DNA from: an uncultured Chitinophagales bacterium
GTDB lineage: Bacteria > Bacteroidota > Bacteroidia > Chitinophagales > Chitinophagaceae
Assembly (NCBI GenBank): GCA_946886475.1
Contig: CAMPIQ010000020.1
Coordinates: forward strand, 1 to 35,790
Direction: 5' to 3'
DNA: 35,790 nt
Shown here: positions 24,198-31,917 of the stretch, in pieces
Position numbering within the stretch: the stretch's first letter is position 1
Layout: each line of letters starts with the position of its first letter
Translations under genes and position numbers: made by a program
The notes under the pieces: model-generated
What the model was told of the DNA's origin: nothing
Database searches by the model: none
The model's input: the letters and a program-made list of their open reading frames with translations, nothing else

Positions 24198-27100
24198 ATG
24201 AGCGATAAAAAGTATTGGTCAGGTTTCGCCCAGCTAAATGAGGAAAGCAGACTGGAACTTCAAAACAGAACGAAGGATGAATTTGCTGAAGAACTTCCGT
24301 TTGAAGATCTGGATGGAAAAGGATTGTTGGATGCCAAAACTCCACGACGCGATTTCCTTAAGTATTTAGGCTTCTCAACCGCTGCTGCCACTTTAGCTGC
24401 AAGTTGTGAGACCCCGGTACGTAAAGCTGTTCCTTTTGTAAACAAACCTGAGAATGTAGTTCCGGGGGTTGCAAAATATTATGCAAGTACCTATGTACAG
24501 GATGGTGATGCCTTACCGGTAATAGTGAAAGTTAGAGATGGACGTCCCATTAAAATTGAAGGAAACGATCTTTATCCTTTTACAAAAGGGGGTACTTCAC
24601 CAAGAGCGCAGGCTTCAGTTTTGGATCTTTATGACCTCTACCGTCTTACCAACCCAAAACGAAAGTCAGGAGCGGTATTCCAGGAAATTCCAAACTTTGA
24701 CCAGGTGGACAGCCAGATCATATCTGCACTGGCAGGTGTTACCGGTTCAACCGTTTTACTTACCAGCACTGTAGTTTCACCTTCTACTAAACAAATCATT
24801 TCAGAATTCCTGGCTAAATATCCCGGAAGCCGCCACGTGCAATACGACGCAGTTTCTTATAGCGCCATGTTGCTGGCAAACGAAGCCACTCAGGGAAGAA
24901 GAGCTATTCCAGCCTATAATTTTGAAAAGGCAAAAGCTATTGTAAGCCTTGGAGCCGACTTCCTTGGTACCTGGCTTTCACCTGTTGAATTCGCAAGGCA
25001 GTATTCTTACAACCGTAAGATCAACGAGACGAATCCAACAATGAGCAAACATATCCAGTTTGAAAGCTTTTTAAGCATGACTGGTGCTTCTGCAGATGAA
25101 CGATATACGCACCGTCCATCCGAAACCGGAGCTGTGGTAATGGCCCTTGCGGCTGCACTTGGAGTGGGAGGAGTAACAGCTCCTGCTCTTTCAAATGCAA
25201 AGACAAATGCCGGAATTCAAAGTGCTGTAAAAGCCCTGCAGGCCAACCGCGGCCAGGCGCTTGTTGTTTGTGGAAGCAATGATGTAAATATTCAGATACT
25301 GGTTAATGCCATCAACAGTGCCATTGGCGCTTATGGAACTACAATAGACAATAGTGTTGCATTGAACTACCGCCAGGGAATTGATGCAGATATGGTAAGT
25401 CTGGTGAATGCCATGCATGCCGGTCAGGTAGGTGCCTTATTGATTTATGGCGCAAACCCGGTGTATGAATATTATGATGCTGAAAAGTTCAAACAGGGAT
25501 TATCAAGAGTAAAGCTTACTGTTTCATTCAATGAAAAAATGGATGAGACAACTGAATTGTGCCAGTACTCCATTCCAACGCATCATTATCTTGAAAGTTG
25601 GGGAGATGCTGAACCAAGAACCGGTTATATCAGCTTTATCCAGCCCACCATTTTTCCTTTATTTAAAACAAGACCATTCCAGACCTCATTATTGAAATGG
25701 AGTGGTAACAATACCGATTACGAAACCTATTTCAGAACCTTCTGGAGTGGAAGACTGGGAAGTGCTGCTTCTTTTGACAAGGCATTGCAGGATGGCATTT
25801 ACCTGCCAGGCGGACAAACACCCGTTAATACAACGGCACAAGCACAGCCTGCACAACAACAAACAGATACCCTAAGAACTGATGGAACCACCGAAAGGTT
25901 CATGGCACCAGTTATTACCGGTGGGGGTTCATTCAATGGTGGTGGTGTGGCCGGTGCAGTTACTGCCCTTCAGGCAGCTAAGGCAAATACCGGCAATGAA
26001 GTGGTTTTGTATCAGAATGTTGCCATGCTGACGGGCAAACAGGCCGGCAATCCATGGCTGATGGAATTACCGGATCCAATTACAAGGGCTACATGGGATA
26101 ACTATGCATTGATCTCCACTGCCAAGGCAAAAGAACTGGACATTCCCTATCTGAGTACTGATTTTGAATATTATCAGGACAGGCCTTTAATTGAAGTAAC
26201 TGCAAATAATAAAAAGATCACACTGCCGGTAATGGTGGTTCCCGGTATGGATGTAAATACCATTGCTATTGCAGTTGGTTATGGACGCAGTGCAAATTTT
26301 TCAAAAGCCATACATGAGGGTAAGGGCGTTGGCCAGAATGTTTATCCTTTTGCACGCTTCAACGGTACTACAATTGAATATTCAAATACTGCAACAACTT
26401 CGGCTGAAGCAGTAGGAAATTATAAGATCGCCCGTGTTCAGATGCACGATTCATATGAGGACAGAACTGAGGTGTTGAAGGAAACCACACTGGCCACCTT
26501 CATGGCTCGTCCGGATGAATTCAAGCACTGGCGCGAAGAGCTGCATAAGGATTATGCCCCACGTACAGGCGACTATCGAAAAGAAGGAACCCTGTATGGC
26601 GACCATGTACAGCCGGGATTGAAATGGGGTATGTCCATTGATCTGAACAGCTGTATTGGTTGCGGCGCCTGTGTGGTAGCCTGCCATACGGAGAACAACG
26701 TTCCTGTTGTTGGAAAAAATGAAGTATTGCGCGCACATGAAATGCACTGGCTGCGCATTGACAGATATTATGTAAGTGCAAAAGAAGATCCCAATGATCT
26801 TAAGACAGTGATCTTCCAGCCTATGCTTTGCCAGCATTGCGACAATGCTCCATGTGAGAATGTTTGTCCGGTGGCTGCCACCATGCACAGTTCTGAAGGT
26901 ATCAACCAGATGGCCTATAACCGATGCATCGGTACAAGATATTGTGCCAACAACTGTCCTTATAAAGTTCGCCGCTTCAACTGGGCCGACTATACCGGTG
27001 CCTCCACTCATGGAAAGCTTGGACCTAACAGTGGTGTGGGTGCCTTGAACGATGTTGTTGACCAGATGAATGATGAACTCACACGGATGGTATTGAATCC

Positions 27101-27497
27101 CGACGTAGTTACAAGAAGCCGTGGTGTGATGGAAAAATGTACTTTCTGTATTCAGCGTACACAGGAAGGAAAGCTGAAAGCAAAAATGGAAAACAGGCCT
27201 CTGGGTGCTGATGAAGTTCAGTCTGCCTGCGCACAGGCTTGTCCAACCAGTGCCATTGTATTTGGTAATGTGAATGATTCAAAAGGACAGGTTGCCCAGA
27301 TCCGTCAGAACAATCAAAGGCGCAATTTCTATGTGCTTGAACAAATTCACACCCTGCCAAACATCAATTACCTGGCTAAGATCAGGAACACCGATGAGGT
27401 GATTCCACCGGAGCATGGTGGCGCAGCTGAACACGCACGCCAGCAGCAGGGCGAACCATCAACGCCTCAGCACGAGCCGGCGAAGGAAGCGCATTGA
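24198..27497 (+). CDS. actB: ACIII iron-sulfur / molybdopterin-oxidoreductase-like subunit ActB
   Basis: This is a peripheral periplasmic subunit of ACIII that holds the Fe-S chain. The 1,099-residue protein from the start at 24198 has a Tat-like signal (KTPRRDFLKYLG, R50/R51) ending in LAASC, with C70 as a possible lipid anchor. The B1 part (about 80-760) resembles molybdopterin oxidoreductases but has no visible cofactor ligands. It is interrupted by a Gln/Thr-rich linker around 545-560. The B2 part (about 790-1060) is ferredoxin-like, with clusters of cysteines starting CIGCGAC at 819, CQHC at 878, CIGTRYC near 914 and CTFC near 979, consistent with four Fe-S clusters. The in-frame Met at 24105 lies inside actA and is rejected. 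Confidence 0.95.
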   Translation: MSDKKYWSGFAQLNEESRLELQNRTKDEFAEELPFEDLDGKGLLDAKTPRRDFLKYLGFSTAAATLAASCETPVRKAVPFVNKPENVVPGVAKYYASTYVQDGDALPVIVKVRDGRPIKIEGNDLYPFTKGGTSPRAQASVLDLYDLYRLTNPKRKSGAVFQEIPNFDQVDSQIISALAGVTGSTVLLTSTVVSPSTKQIISEFLAKYPGSRHVQYDAVSYSAMLLANEATQGRRAIPAYNFEKAKAIVSLGADFLGTWLSPVEFARQYSYNRKINETNPTMSKHIQFESFLSMTGASADERYTHRPSETGAVVMALAAALGVGGVTAPALSNAKTNAGIQSAVKALQANRGQALVVCGSNDVNIQILVNAINSAIGAYGTTIDNSVALNYRQGIDADMVSLVNAMHAGQVGALLIYGANPVYEYYDAEKFKQGLSRVKLTVSFNEKMDETTELCQYSIPTHHYLESWGDAEPRTGYISFIQPTIFPLFKTRPFQTSLLKWSGNNTDYETYFRTFWSGRLGSAASFDKALQDGIYLPGGQTPVNTTAQAQPAQQQTDTLRTDGTTERFMAPVITGGGSFNGGGVAGAVTALQAAKANTGNEVVLYQNVAMLTGKQAGNPWLMELPDPITRATWDNYALISTAKAKELDIPYLSTDFEYYQDRPLIEVTANNKKITLPVMVVPGMDVNTIAIAVGYGRSANFSKAIHEGKGVGQNVYPFARFNGTTIEYSNTATTSAEAVGNYKIARVQMHDSYEDRTEVLKETTLATFMARPDEFKHWREELHKDYAPRTGDYRKEGTLYGDHVQPGLKWGMSIDLNSCIGCGACVVACHTENNVPVVGKNEVLRAHEMHWLRIDRYYVSAKEDPNDLKTVIFQPMLCQHCDNAPCENVCPVAATMHSSEGINQMAYNRCIGTRYCANNCPYKVRRFNWADYTGASTHGKLGPNSGVGALNDVVDQMNDELTRMVLNPDVVTRSRGVMEKCTFCIQRTQEGKLKAKMENRPLGADEVQSACAQACPTSAIVFGNVNDSKGQVAQIRQNNQRRNFYVLEQIHTLPNINYLAKIRNTDEVIPPEHGGAAEHARQQQGEPSTPQHEPAKEAH

Positions 27498-27610
27498 GAA
27501 CAGGGAACTGATAAATCAGGCGTCTGATCTGGGTTAAGCCTGGAGCAAAAAGAAAAGGAAGCTCTTTTTTTGAATGATCAAAGTATAAAAAGAACAAACG
27601 TTACAATATA

Positions 27611-27680
27611 ATAAACAGCAAACCGCTGAAAGCTATAGGCGAACAGTTTATAGCTATAGGCCAGCAGCTAGAAGCTTTAC
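27611..27680. repeat. Heptameric repeat tract H, actB-actC spacer
   Basis: Seven-base units run from 27611 to 27680. GC begins units at 27618, 27625, 27632, 27639, 27653, 27660, 27667 and 27674, and GT begins the one at 27646. GCTATAG occurs twice (27632 and 27653). The spacer also holds a weak GAGC/GCTC stem (27543-27564) followed by seven T (27565-27571). That could act as an attenuator inside the operon, though the stem is only four base pairs. Confidence 0.75.
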
Positions 27681-27683
27681 TAT

Positions 27684-29126
27684 ATGGCATTACTTAAATA
27701 CGAATCGCAGGTAAGACCACCATTGGTAGATGGGAATAAGGATTATCACCAGGTAACAGAAGATATCTGCCGTCCGGTGGAAGCCGCGCCCAGTAAACTA
27801 TGGTGGATAGGATTTCTGGTATCTGTGCTCTTATTGGCATTTGGTATTCTTTCCGTAACCATGGAGGTGATCTGGGGTACGGGCCAGTGGAATCTGAATA
27901 AGACTGTTGGTTGGGGCTGGGACATTACCAACTTCGTTTGGTGGGTAGGTATCGGTCACGCAGGAACACTGATCTCCGCCATCCTTTTACTTTTCAGGCA
28001 GGGATGGAGAACAGGTGTGAACCGTGCAGCTGAGGCCATGACCATCTTTGCTGTTATGTGCGCCGGCCAGTTCCCGATCTGGCACATGGGTCGTGTGTGG
28101 AATGCCTTCTTTACTTTACCTTATCCAAATACAAGGGGTCCTTTGTGGGTGAATTTTAACTCACCGCTTTTGTGGGACGTGTTTGCCATCTCAACTTATT
28201 TTACCGTTTCATTATTATTCTGGTATTCCGGTTTATTGCCCGACCTGGCCACCCTTCGTGACAGGGCAAGGGTGAAGTGGAGAAAAATGTTTTATGGAGT
28301 GGCTGCATTTGGCTGGACAGGATCTACCAAGCACTGGCAGCGGCACGAAGCACTTTCACTGGTGCTGGCAGGTTTGGCCACACCACTGGTACTTTCTGTG
28401 CACACCATTGTATCCTTCGACTTTGCCACTTCGGTAATTCCGGGCTGGCATACTACCATCTTCCCTCCTTACTTTGTGGCCGGTGCCATCTTTTCCGGAT
28501 TTGCCATGGTGCAAACCCTGTTGCTGGTTACCCGGAAAGTACTGAACCTGGAAGATTACATCACTATAGAGCACATAGAAGTGATGAATAAAGTAATTGT
28601 ATTGACCGGTTCCATAGTAGGTATTGCCTACCTCACTGAGTTATTCATGTCCTGGTACAGTGCATCTGAATACGAGTGGTTTGCTTTCCGGTACAACCGT
28701 GTTGACCTTTCAAGTCCATATGGCTGGAGTTATTACCTGATGATGGGATGTAATGTATTGTCGCCACAGATCTTCTGGTTCAAAAAAATGAGAAGAAATA
28801 TCTGGGTAACCTTCTTCATGTCCATCATTGTAAACATCGGAATGTGGTTCGAGCGTTTTGTGATCATCGTTACTTCATTGTACCGCGATTACCTGCCATC
28901 TTCCTGGAGTGTGTACTATACACCTACCATATGGGAGATTGGATTTTATTTGGGAACCTTTGGGTTGTTCTTTACCTGTTACTTCCTTTTCTCCAAGTTC
29001 ATGCCAGTGATAGCCATGGCCGAGATCAAGCATATTCTTAAGAAAAGCGGTGAGAACTATAAGGAGAAGATGGATAAGGTGGAAGCAGAACCACTGGAAA
29101 AATTTGCTGCAGAGGCAGCGCATTAA
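27684..29126 (+). CDS. actC: ACIII integral membrane quinol-binding subunit ActC
   Basis: This is a polytopic inner-membrane subunit of ACIII related to NrfD/PsrC, expected to bind menaquinol and take part in electron or proton transfer. The 480-residue protein has about ten transmembrane helices. Recognisable stretches are the N-terminal KLWWIGFLVSVLLLAFG, FVWWVGIGHAGTLISAILLL, the MCAGQFPIWHMGR loop, and HTIVSFDFATSVIPGWHTTIFPPYF. The GHAGT and PGWH positions are typical family landmarks near the quinone site. The C-terminus is a charged helix ending in AEAAH. Its place between actB and actD matches the usual gene order, and it forms the core pair with actF. Confidence 0.95.
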   Translation: MALLKYESQVRPPLVDGNKDYHQVTEDICRPVEAAPSKLWWIGFLVSVLLLAFGILSVTMEVIWGTGQWNLNKTVGWGWDITNFVWWVGIGHAGTLISAILLLFRQGWRTGVNRAAEAMTIFAVMCAGQFPIWHMGRVWNAFFTLPYPNTRGPLWVNFNSPLLWDVFAISTYFTVSLLFWYSGLLPDLATLRDRARVKWRKMFYGVAAFGWTGSTKHWQRHEALSLVLAGLATPLVLSVHTIVSFDFATSVIPGWHTTIFPPYFVAGAIFSGFAMVQTLLLVTRKVLNLEDYITIEHIEVMNKVIVLTGSIVGIAYLTELFMSWYSASEYEWFAFRYNRVDLSSPYGWSYYLMMGCNVLSPQIFWFKKMRRNIWVTFFMSIIVNIGMWFERFVIIVTSLYRDYLPSSWSVYYTPTIWEIGFYLGTFGLFFTCYFLFSKFMPVIAMAEIKHILKKSGENYKEKMDKVEAEPLEKFAAEAAH

Positions 29127-29128
29127 TT

Positions 29129-29170
29129 AGTTGCGAGCTGTTAGTTACGAGCTTTGAGCTTTAGCTGCAG
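29129..29170. repeat. Heptameric repeat tract I, actC-actD spacer (first part)
   Basis: Beginning two bases after the actC stop, five units start at 29129, 29136, 29143, 29150 and 29157, alternating AGTTRCG-like and AGCTKTT-like forms (for example AGTTGCG and AGCTGTT). The phase then slips by one base at 29164. This tract and tract J share the same spacer, separated by about 40 bases of A/T-rich sequence. Confidence 0.65.
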
Positions 29171-29211
29171 CCTGCATCGATTTTGAAAATTTGCAAGTAA
29201 TAAGTTTATGG

Positions 29212-29246
29212 GCCCGAAGCCCGAAGCCCATAGCTAAAAGCTAAAA
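29212..29246. repeat. Heptameric repeat tract J, actC-actD spacer (second part)
   Basis: Five units start with GC at 29212, 29219, 29226, 29233 and 29240. Two are exact copies of GCCCGAA and two are exact copies of GCTAAAA, the least diverged copies in the window. TATGGGC (29207-29213) and GCCCATA (29226-29232) are exact inverted arms that could form a hairpin just ahead of the actD start at 29250. Confidence 0.8.
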
Positions 29247-29249
29247 AAT

Positions 29250-29843
29250 ATGTCTGTAAAAAAATTTGTAGTTGGTTGTTTTGATGATGAAGCAGTATTG
29301 TTTCCTGCAGTGAAACAGGTGCGGAAGTCAGGATATAAGATACATGATGTATACACGCCCATGCCTATTCATGGATTAGATGCCGCAATGGGTTTGCGTG
29401 ATACGAGCCTTCATACAGCTGGTTTTATCTATGGTATTACAGGTACCGTAACGGCGCTTGGATTTATAACCTGGGCCCTTACTTACGACTGGCCTCTGAA
29501 TTTTGGCGGTAAGCCGTTCTTTGCCCTGCCTGCATGGATCCCGATCACATTTGAACTTACCGTTTTGTTTTCGGCGGTAGGTATGGTATTGACATTTTGT
29601 TATTTGTGCCAGCTTGCTCCATTTGTGAAAAAAGATCATTTTCATTTACGTGCAACCGACGACCTGTTTGTAATGGTAATTGAGTGTACAGATAAAACAA
29701 ATGAAACTGAGGTCAGCAATTTTCTGGGCAACCTTGGAGCAAAGGATATCACTGTTCAACACAAGGAAACCGGTTGGTGGCTGGGCCGTTATGATAATGA
29801 CAAAAAACCATTTCAATCACCCGTAGTAGCGGAAAGCCATTAA
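29250..29843 (+). CDS. actD: ACIII membrane subunit ActD (DUF3341)
   Basis: This small ACIII subunit of 197 residues matches the DUF3341 family. A cytoplasmic or peripheral N-terminal part (about 1-55) contains VGCFDDEAVLFPAVKQVRKSGYKIHDVYTPMPIHGLD. Two transmembrane helices follow (about 60-82 and 96-118). A short ferredoxin-like C-terminal portion (LFVMVIECTDKTNETEVSNFLGNLGAKDITVQ) is metal-free as far as can be seen. ActD is known to stabilise the ACIII membrane core. The gene lies between the heptameric repeat tracts and actE, with a 12-base gap to actE. Confidence 0.93.
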   Translation: MSVKKFVVGCFDDEAVLFPAVKQVRKSGYKIHDVYTPMPIHGLDAAMGLRDTSLHTAGFIYGITGTVTALGFITWALTYDWPLNFGGKPFFALPAWIPITFELTVLFSAVGMVLTFCYLCQLAPFVKKDHFHLRATDDLFVMVIECTDKTNETEVSNFLGNLGAKDITVQHKETGWWLGRYDNDKKPFQSPVVAESH

Positions 29844-29855
29844 ATAACATTTCGA

Positions 29856-30533
29856 ATGAAAAGAACAATCATCATAGCTGCAGGATTATTTGCTCTGGTA
29901 TCAGGCATAGTGAGCTGCGGTGGAGCAGGTGGAAATGATCCCGGCAGTGCGTATATGCCCGACATGTATTACGCCCGGGCATATGAAACCTATGGATATA
30001 ATAATGTGGAAGGAGAATATGACACGTTAAGGAAAAGGGGCATCCGTTATAATGCCATGCCTGTTCCGGGTACAATTGCCAGGGGCGACCAGATGCCTCA
30101 TGGCATTACCATTACCGATTCAGTAGCAGCAAAAGCACTGGTGAATCCACTGGATTCAATGGCCATGACGAAGGGCATGTTGAAAGAAGCCGAAAGATTG
30201 TATCTGGTAAATTGCGGCATATGCCATGGAACCAACCTGGATGGTAACGGACCCATTTATAATAGCGGAAAGGGCGCTTATGCTGCTGTTCCTGCTAATT
30301 TGAAAGCGCCTAATATCCAGGGCATGTCCGACGGGCATTATTTCTATGTGATCACCCATGGAATCCGTTCAATGGGTAGTTATGCATCTCAGCTTACGCC
30401 CGATCAGCGCTGGTGGGTGATCAAATACCTGAGGTCAAAACAGGCGGCCGGAGCATCAGCTGCAGCCGCAACAGATACAACAGCTACTGTTCCTGCATCA
30501 ACAGGATCAGCAGATACAACGAGCACTAATTAA
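29856..30533 (+). CDS. actE: ACIII mono-haem cytochrome c lipoprotein subunit ActE
   Basis: This periplasmic mono-haem cytochrome c subunit has 225 residues. A lipoprotein signal ends at GIVSCGG with C21 as the likely lipid-bearing residue. A spacer of about 90 residues then leads to the cytochrome domain, with the haem motif CGICH at 120-124. M173 in GIRSMGSY is the probable sixth ligand. The C-terminal 30 residues are Ala/Thr/Ser-rich and likely disordered. It lies 12 bases after actD and 26 bases before actF. The haem probably receives electrons from ActA and passes them on toward the oxidase. Confidence 0.94.
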   Translation: MKRTIIIAAGLFALVSGIVSCGGAGGNDPGSAYMPDMYYARAYETYGYNNVEGEYDTLRKRGIRYNAMPVPGTIARGDQMPHGITITDSVAAKALVNPLDSMAMTKGMLKEAERLYLVNCGICHGTNLDGNGPIYNSGKGAYAAVPANLKAPNIQGMSDGHYFYVITHGIRSMGSYASQLTPDQRWWVIKYLRSKQAAGASAAAATDTTATVPASTGSADTTSTN

Positions 30534-30559
30534 TTGAGAGCGATAATAAAAAGACTGTA

Positions 30560-31822
30560 ATGGCAGCAACAATCAGAGATCAGTTTGTTATTCCTAAAAA
30601 GTACAATACCTGGGCTATCGCTTTAATGGCGGTGGGTCTGGTATCGATCATTGTATTATTCATAACACATGGTTCCAAAACAGGCACAGATGAAGAAAGT
30701 CTTCATGACAATGCCAGGTTCTGGGCAGCCCTGCTTCATAACAGCGTATATTTTTTACTGGTTGTAAATGCCTGTATGTTTTTCTTTTGTGCCCTCACAC
30801 TGGCATGGGGCGGATGGCAGGTAAGCTTCAACAGGGTAACTGAGGCCATTTCCACAGCGGTTCCCATTATAGGCGTAATTAGCTTTGTGGTATTGATGGT
30901 GCTTGTATATGGTCCCAATCATACCTTATACCACTGGACCGATACCCATCATGTAGCAGAAGATCCTATCCTGGATTTTAAGAAAGGATTTTTGAATAAG
31001 ACTTTTTTTACGGTTTGGACAATCATCACTATCGTGGGATGGTGGCTGCTTGGAAAGAAGATGAGACAGCTGTCCCGATCACTGGATAATAAAAAAGTGA
31101 CCGTTCAGGAGGGAAAGAAATTCCAATGGAACAATACGGTTTGGTCGGCTCTTTATATTGTATTGTTTGCTTTAACCGTGGCTTCCTCCATTCCATGGTT
31201 ATGGTTAATGAGTCTGGATGCGCACTGGTATTCTACAATGTACAGCTGGTATACCTTCGCCTCTTCCTTCGTAGCCGGTATTGCACTGATCACCATATTT
31301 GTTGTGTTCCTTAAAAACCTGGGTTATTTAGAACTTACCACGAGGGAGCATATCCATGACCTGGGTAAATTCCAGTTTGCCTTTTCTATTTTCTGGACCT
31401 ACCTCTGGTATTCCCAGTTCATGCTGATCTGGTATGCCAATATTCCTGAGGAGACCATTTATTTTGCAAAAAGAATTGGCGCGGGTGATGTTCCCGGAGC
31501 TTACAGAGCCATATTCTGGCTCAACCTGATCATTAACTTTTTAGCACCTTTATTGATATTGATGAAGCGGGGTTCAAAACGCAATTACGGAACAATTACA
31601 ATGATGTCTGTATTGATTCTGTTCGGGCACTGGCTTGATTTCTACCAGATGGTTATGCCGGCCGCATCTACTTATCACGTTCCATTTATGCTGGCAGATT
31701 TTGGTATCGGATTAGGTTTTGTTGGACTGATCATGTTTGTAACAGCAAGGTCTTTGGCAAAACATCCATTGATAGCAAGGAATCATCCGTTCCTGAAGGA
31801 AAGTATTATTCATCATACTTAA
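30560..31822 (+). CDS. actF: ACIII integral membrane subunit ActF
   Basis: This is the second large membrane subunit of ACIII, a 420-residue polytopic protein with about ten transmembrane helices and the same NrfD/PsrC ancestry as ActC. It has FVIPKKYNTWAIALMAVGLVSIIVLF at the N-terminus and the helical pairs TFFTVWTIITIVGWWLLG and FQFAFSIFWTYLWYSQFMLIWYANIPEET. The end is GHWLDFYQMVMPAASTYHVPFMLADFGIGLGFVGLIMF. The FSIFWTYLWYSQF segment is a strong family landmark. ActC and ActF are proposed to provide the quinol and proton pathways. It is followed by tract K and then oxidase subunit II. Confidence 0.95.
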   Translation: MAATIRDQFVIPKKYNTWAIALMAVGLVSIIVLFITHGSKTGTDEESLHDNARFWAALLHNSVYFLLVVNACMFFFCALTLAWGGWQVSFNRVTEAISTAVPIIGVISFVVLMVLVYGPNHTLYHWTDTHHVAEDPILDFKKGFLNKTFFTVWTIITIVGWWLLGKKMRQLSRSLDNKKVTVQEGKKFQWNNTVWSALYIVLFALTVASSIPWLWLMSLDAHWYSTMYSWYTFASSFVAGIALITIFVVFLKNLGYLELTTREHIHDLGKFQFAFSIFWTYLWYSQFMLIWYANIPEETIYFAKRIGAGDVPGAYRAIFWLNLIINFLAPLLILMKRGSKRNYGTITMMSVLILFGHWLDFYQMVMPAASTYHVPFMLADFGIGLGFVGLIMFVTARSLAKHPLIARNHPFLKESIIHHT

Positions 31823-31827
31823 TAAAA

Positions 31828-31911
31828 GAAACTAACCATTCAAAATGTAAAATGTAAAATGTAAAATGAAAGCAGAGCGGTTTTGCATTTTTACTTTTTA
31901 ATTTTTAATTA
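31828..31911. repeat. A/T-rich heptameric tract K, actF-oxidase spacer
   Basis: Twelve 7-base units fit from 31828 to 31911. Three exact copies of AAAATGT at 31842, 31849 and 31856 are followed by AAAATGA at 31863. The second half (31884-31911) holds T-rich units such as TTAATTT, which partly mirror the first half and could pair with it in RNA. It keeps the 7-base period without the GC(C/T) start of the other tracts. Confidence 0.75.
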
Positions 31912-31917
31912 ATTGAT

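Noticed and set aside
24198..26500. ActB called as an active molybdopterin oxidoreductase
   Set aside because: The B1 region resembles the family but shows no obvious molybdenum ligand or N-terminal Fe-S motif, as known for ACIII. The domain is treated as a structural relic.
26451..27011. Open frame of 186 codons on the minus strand inside actB
   Set aside because: It is antisense to the ferredoxin-like part of ActB, whose cysteine motifs are clearly coding. The antisense translation has no domain, and its Cys/His pattern only mirrors the real gene.
24137..31911. Repeat tracts read as a CRISPR array or transposon ends
   Set aside because: Units are 7 bases, adjacent and imperfect, with no uniform repeat-spacer structure, no cas genes, no transposase and no target-site duplication.
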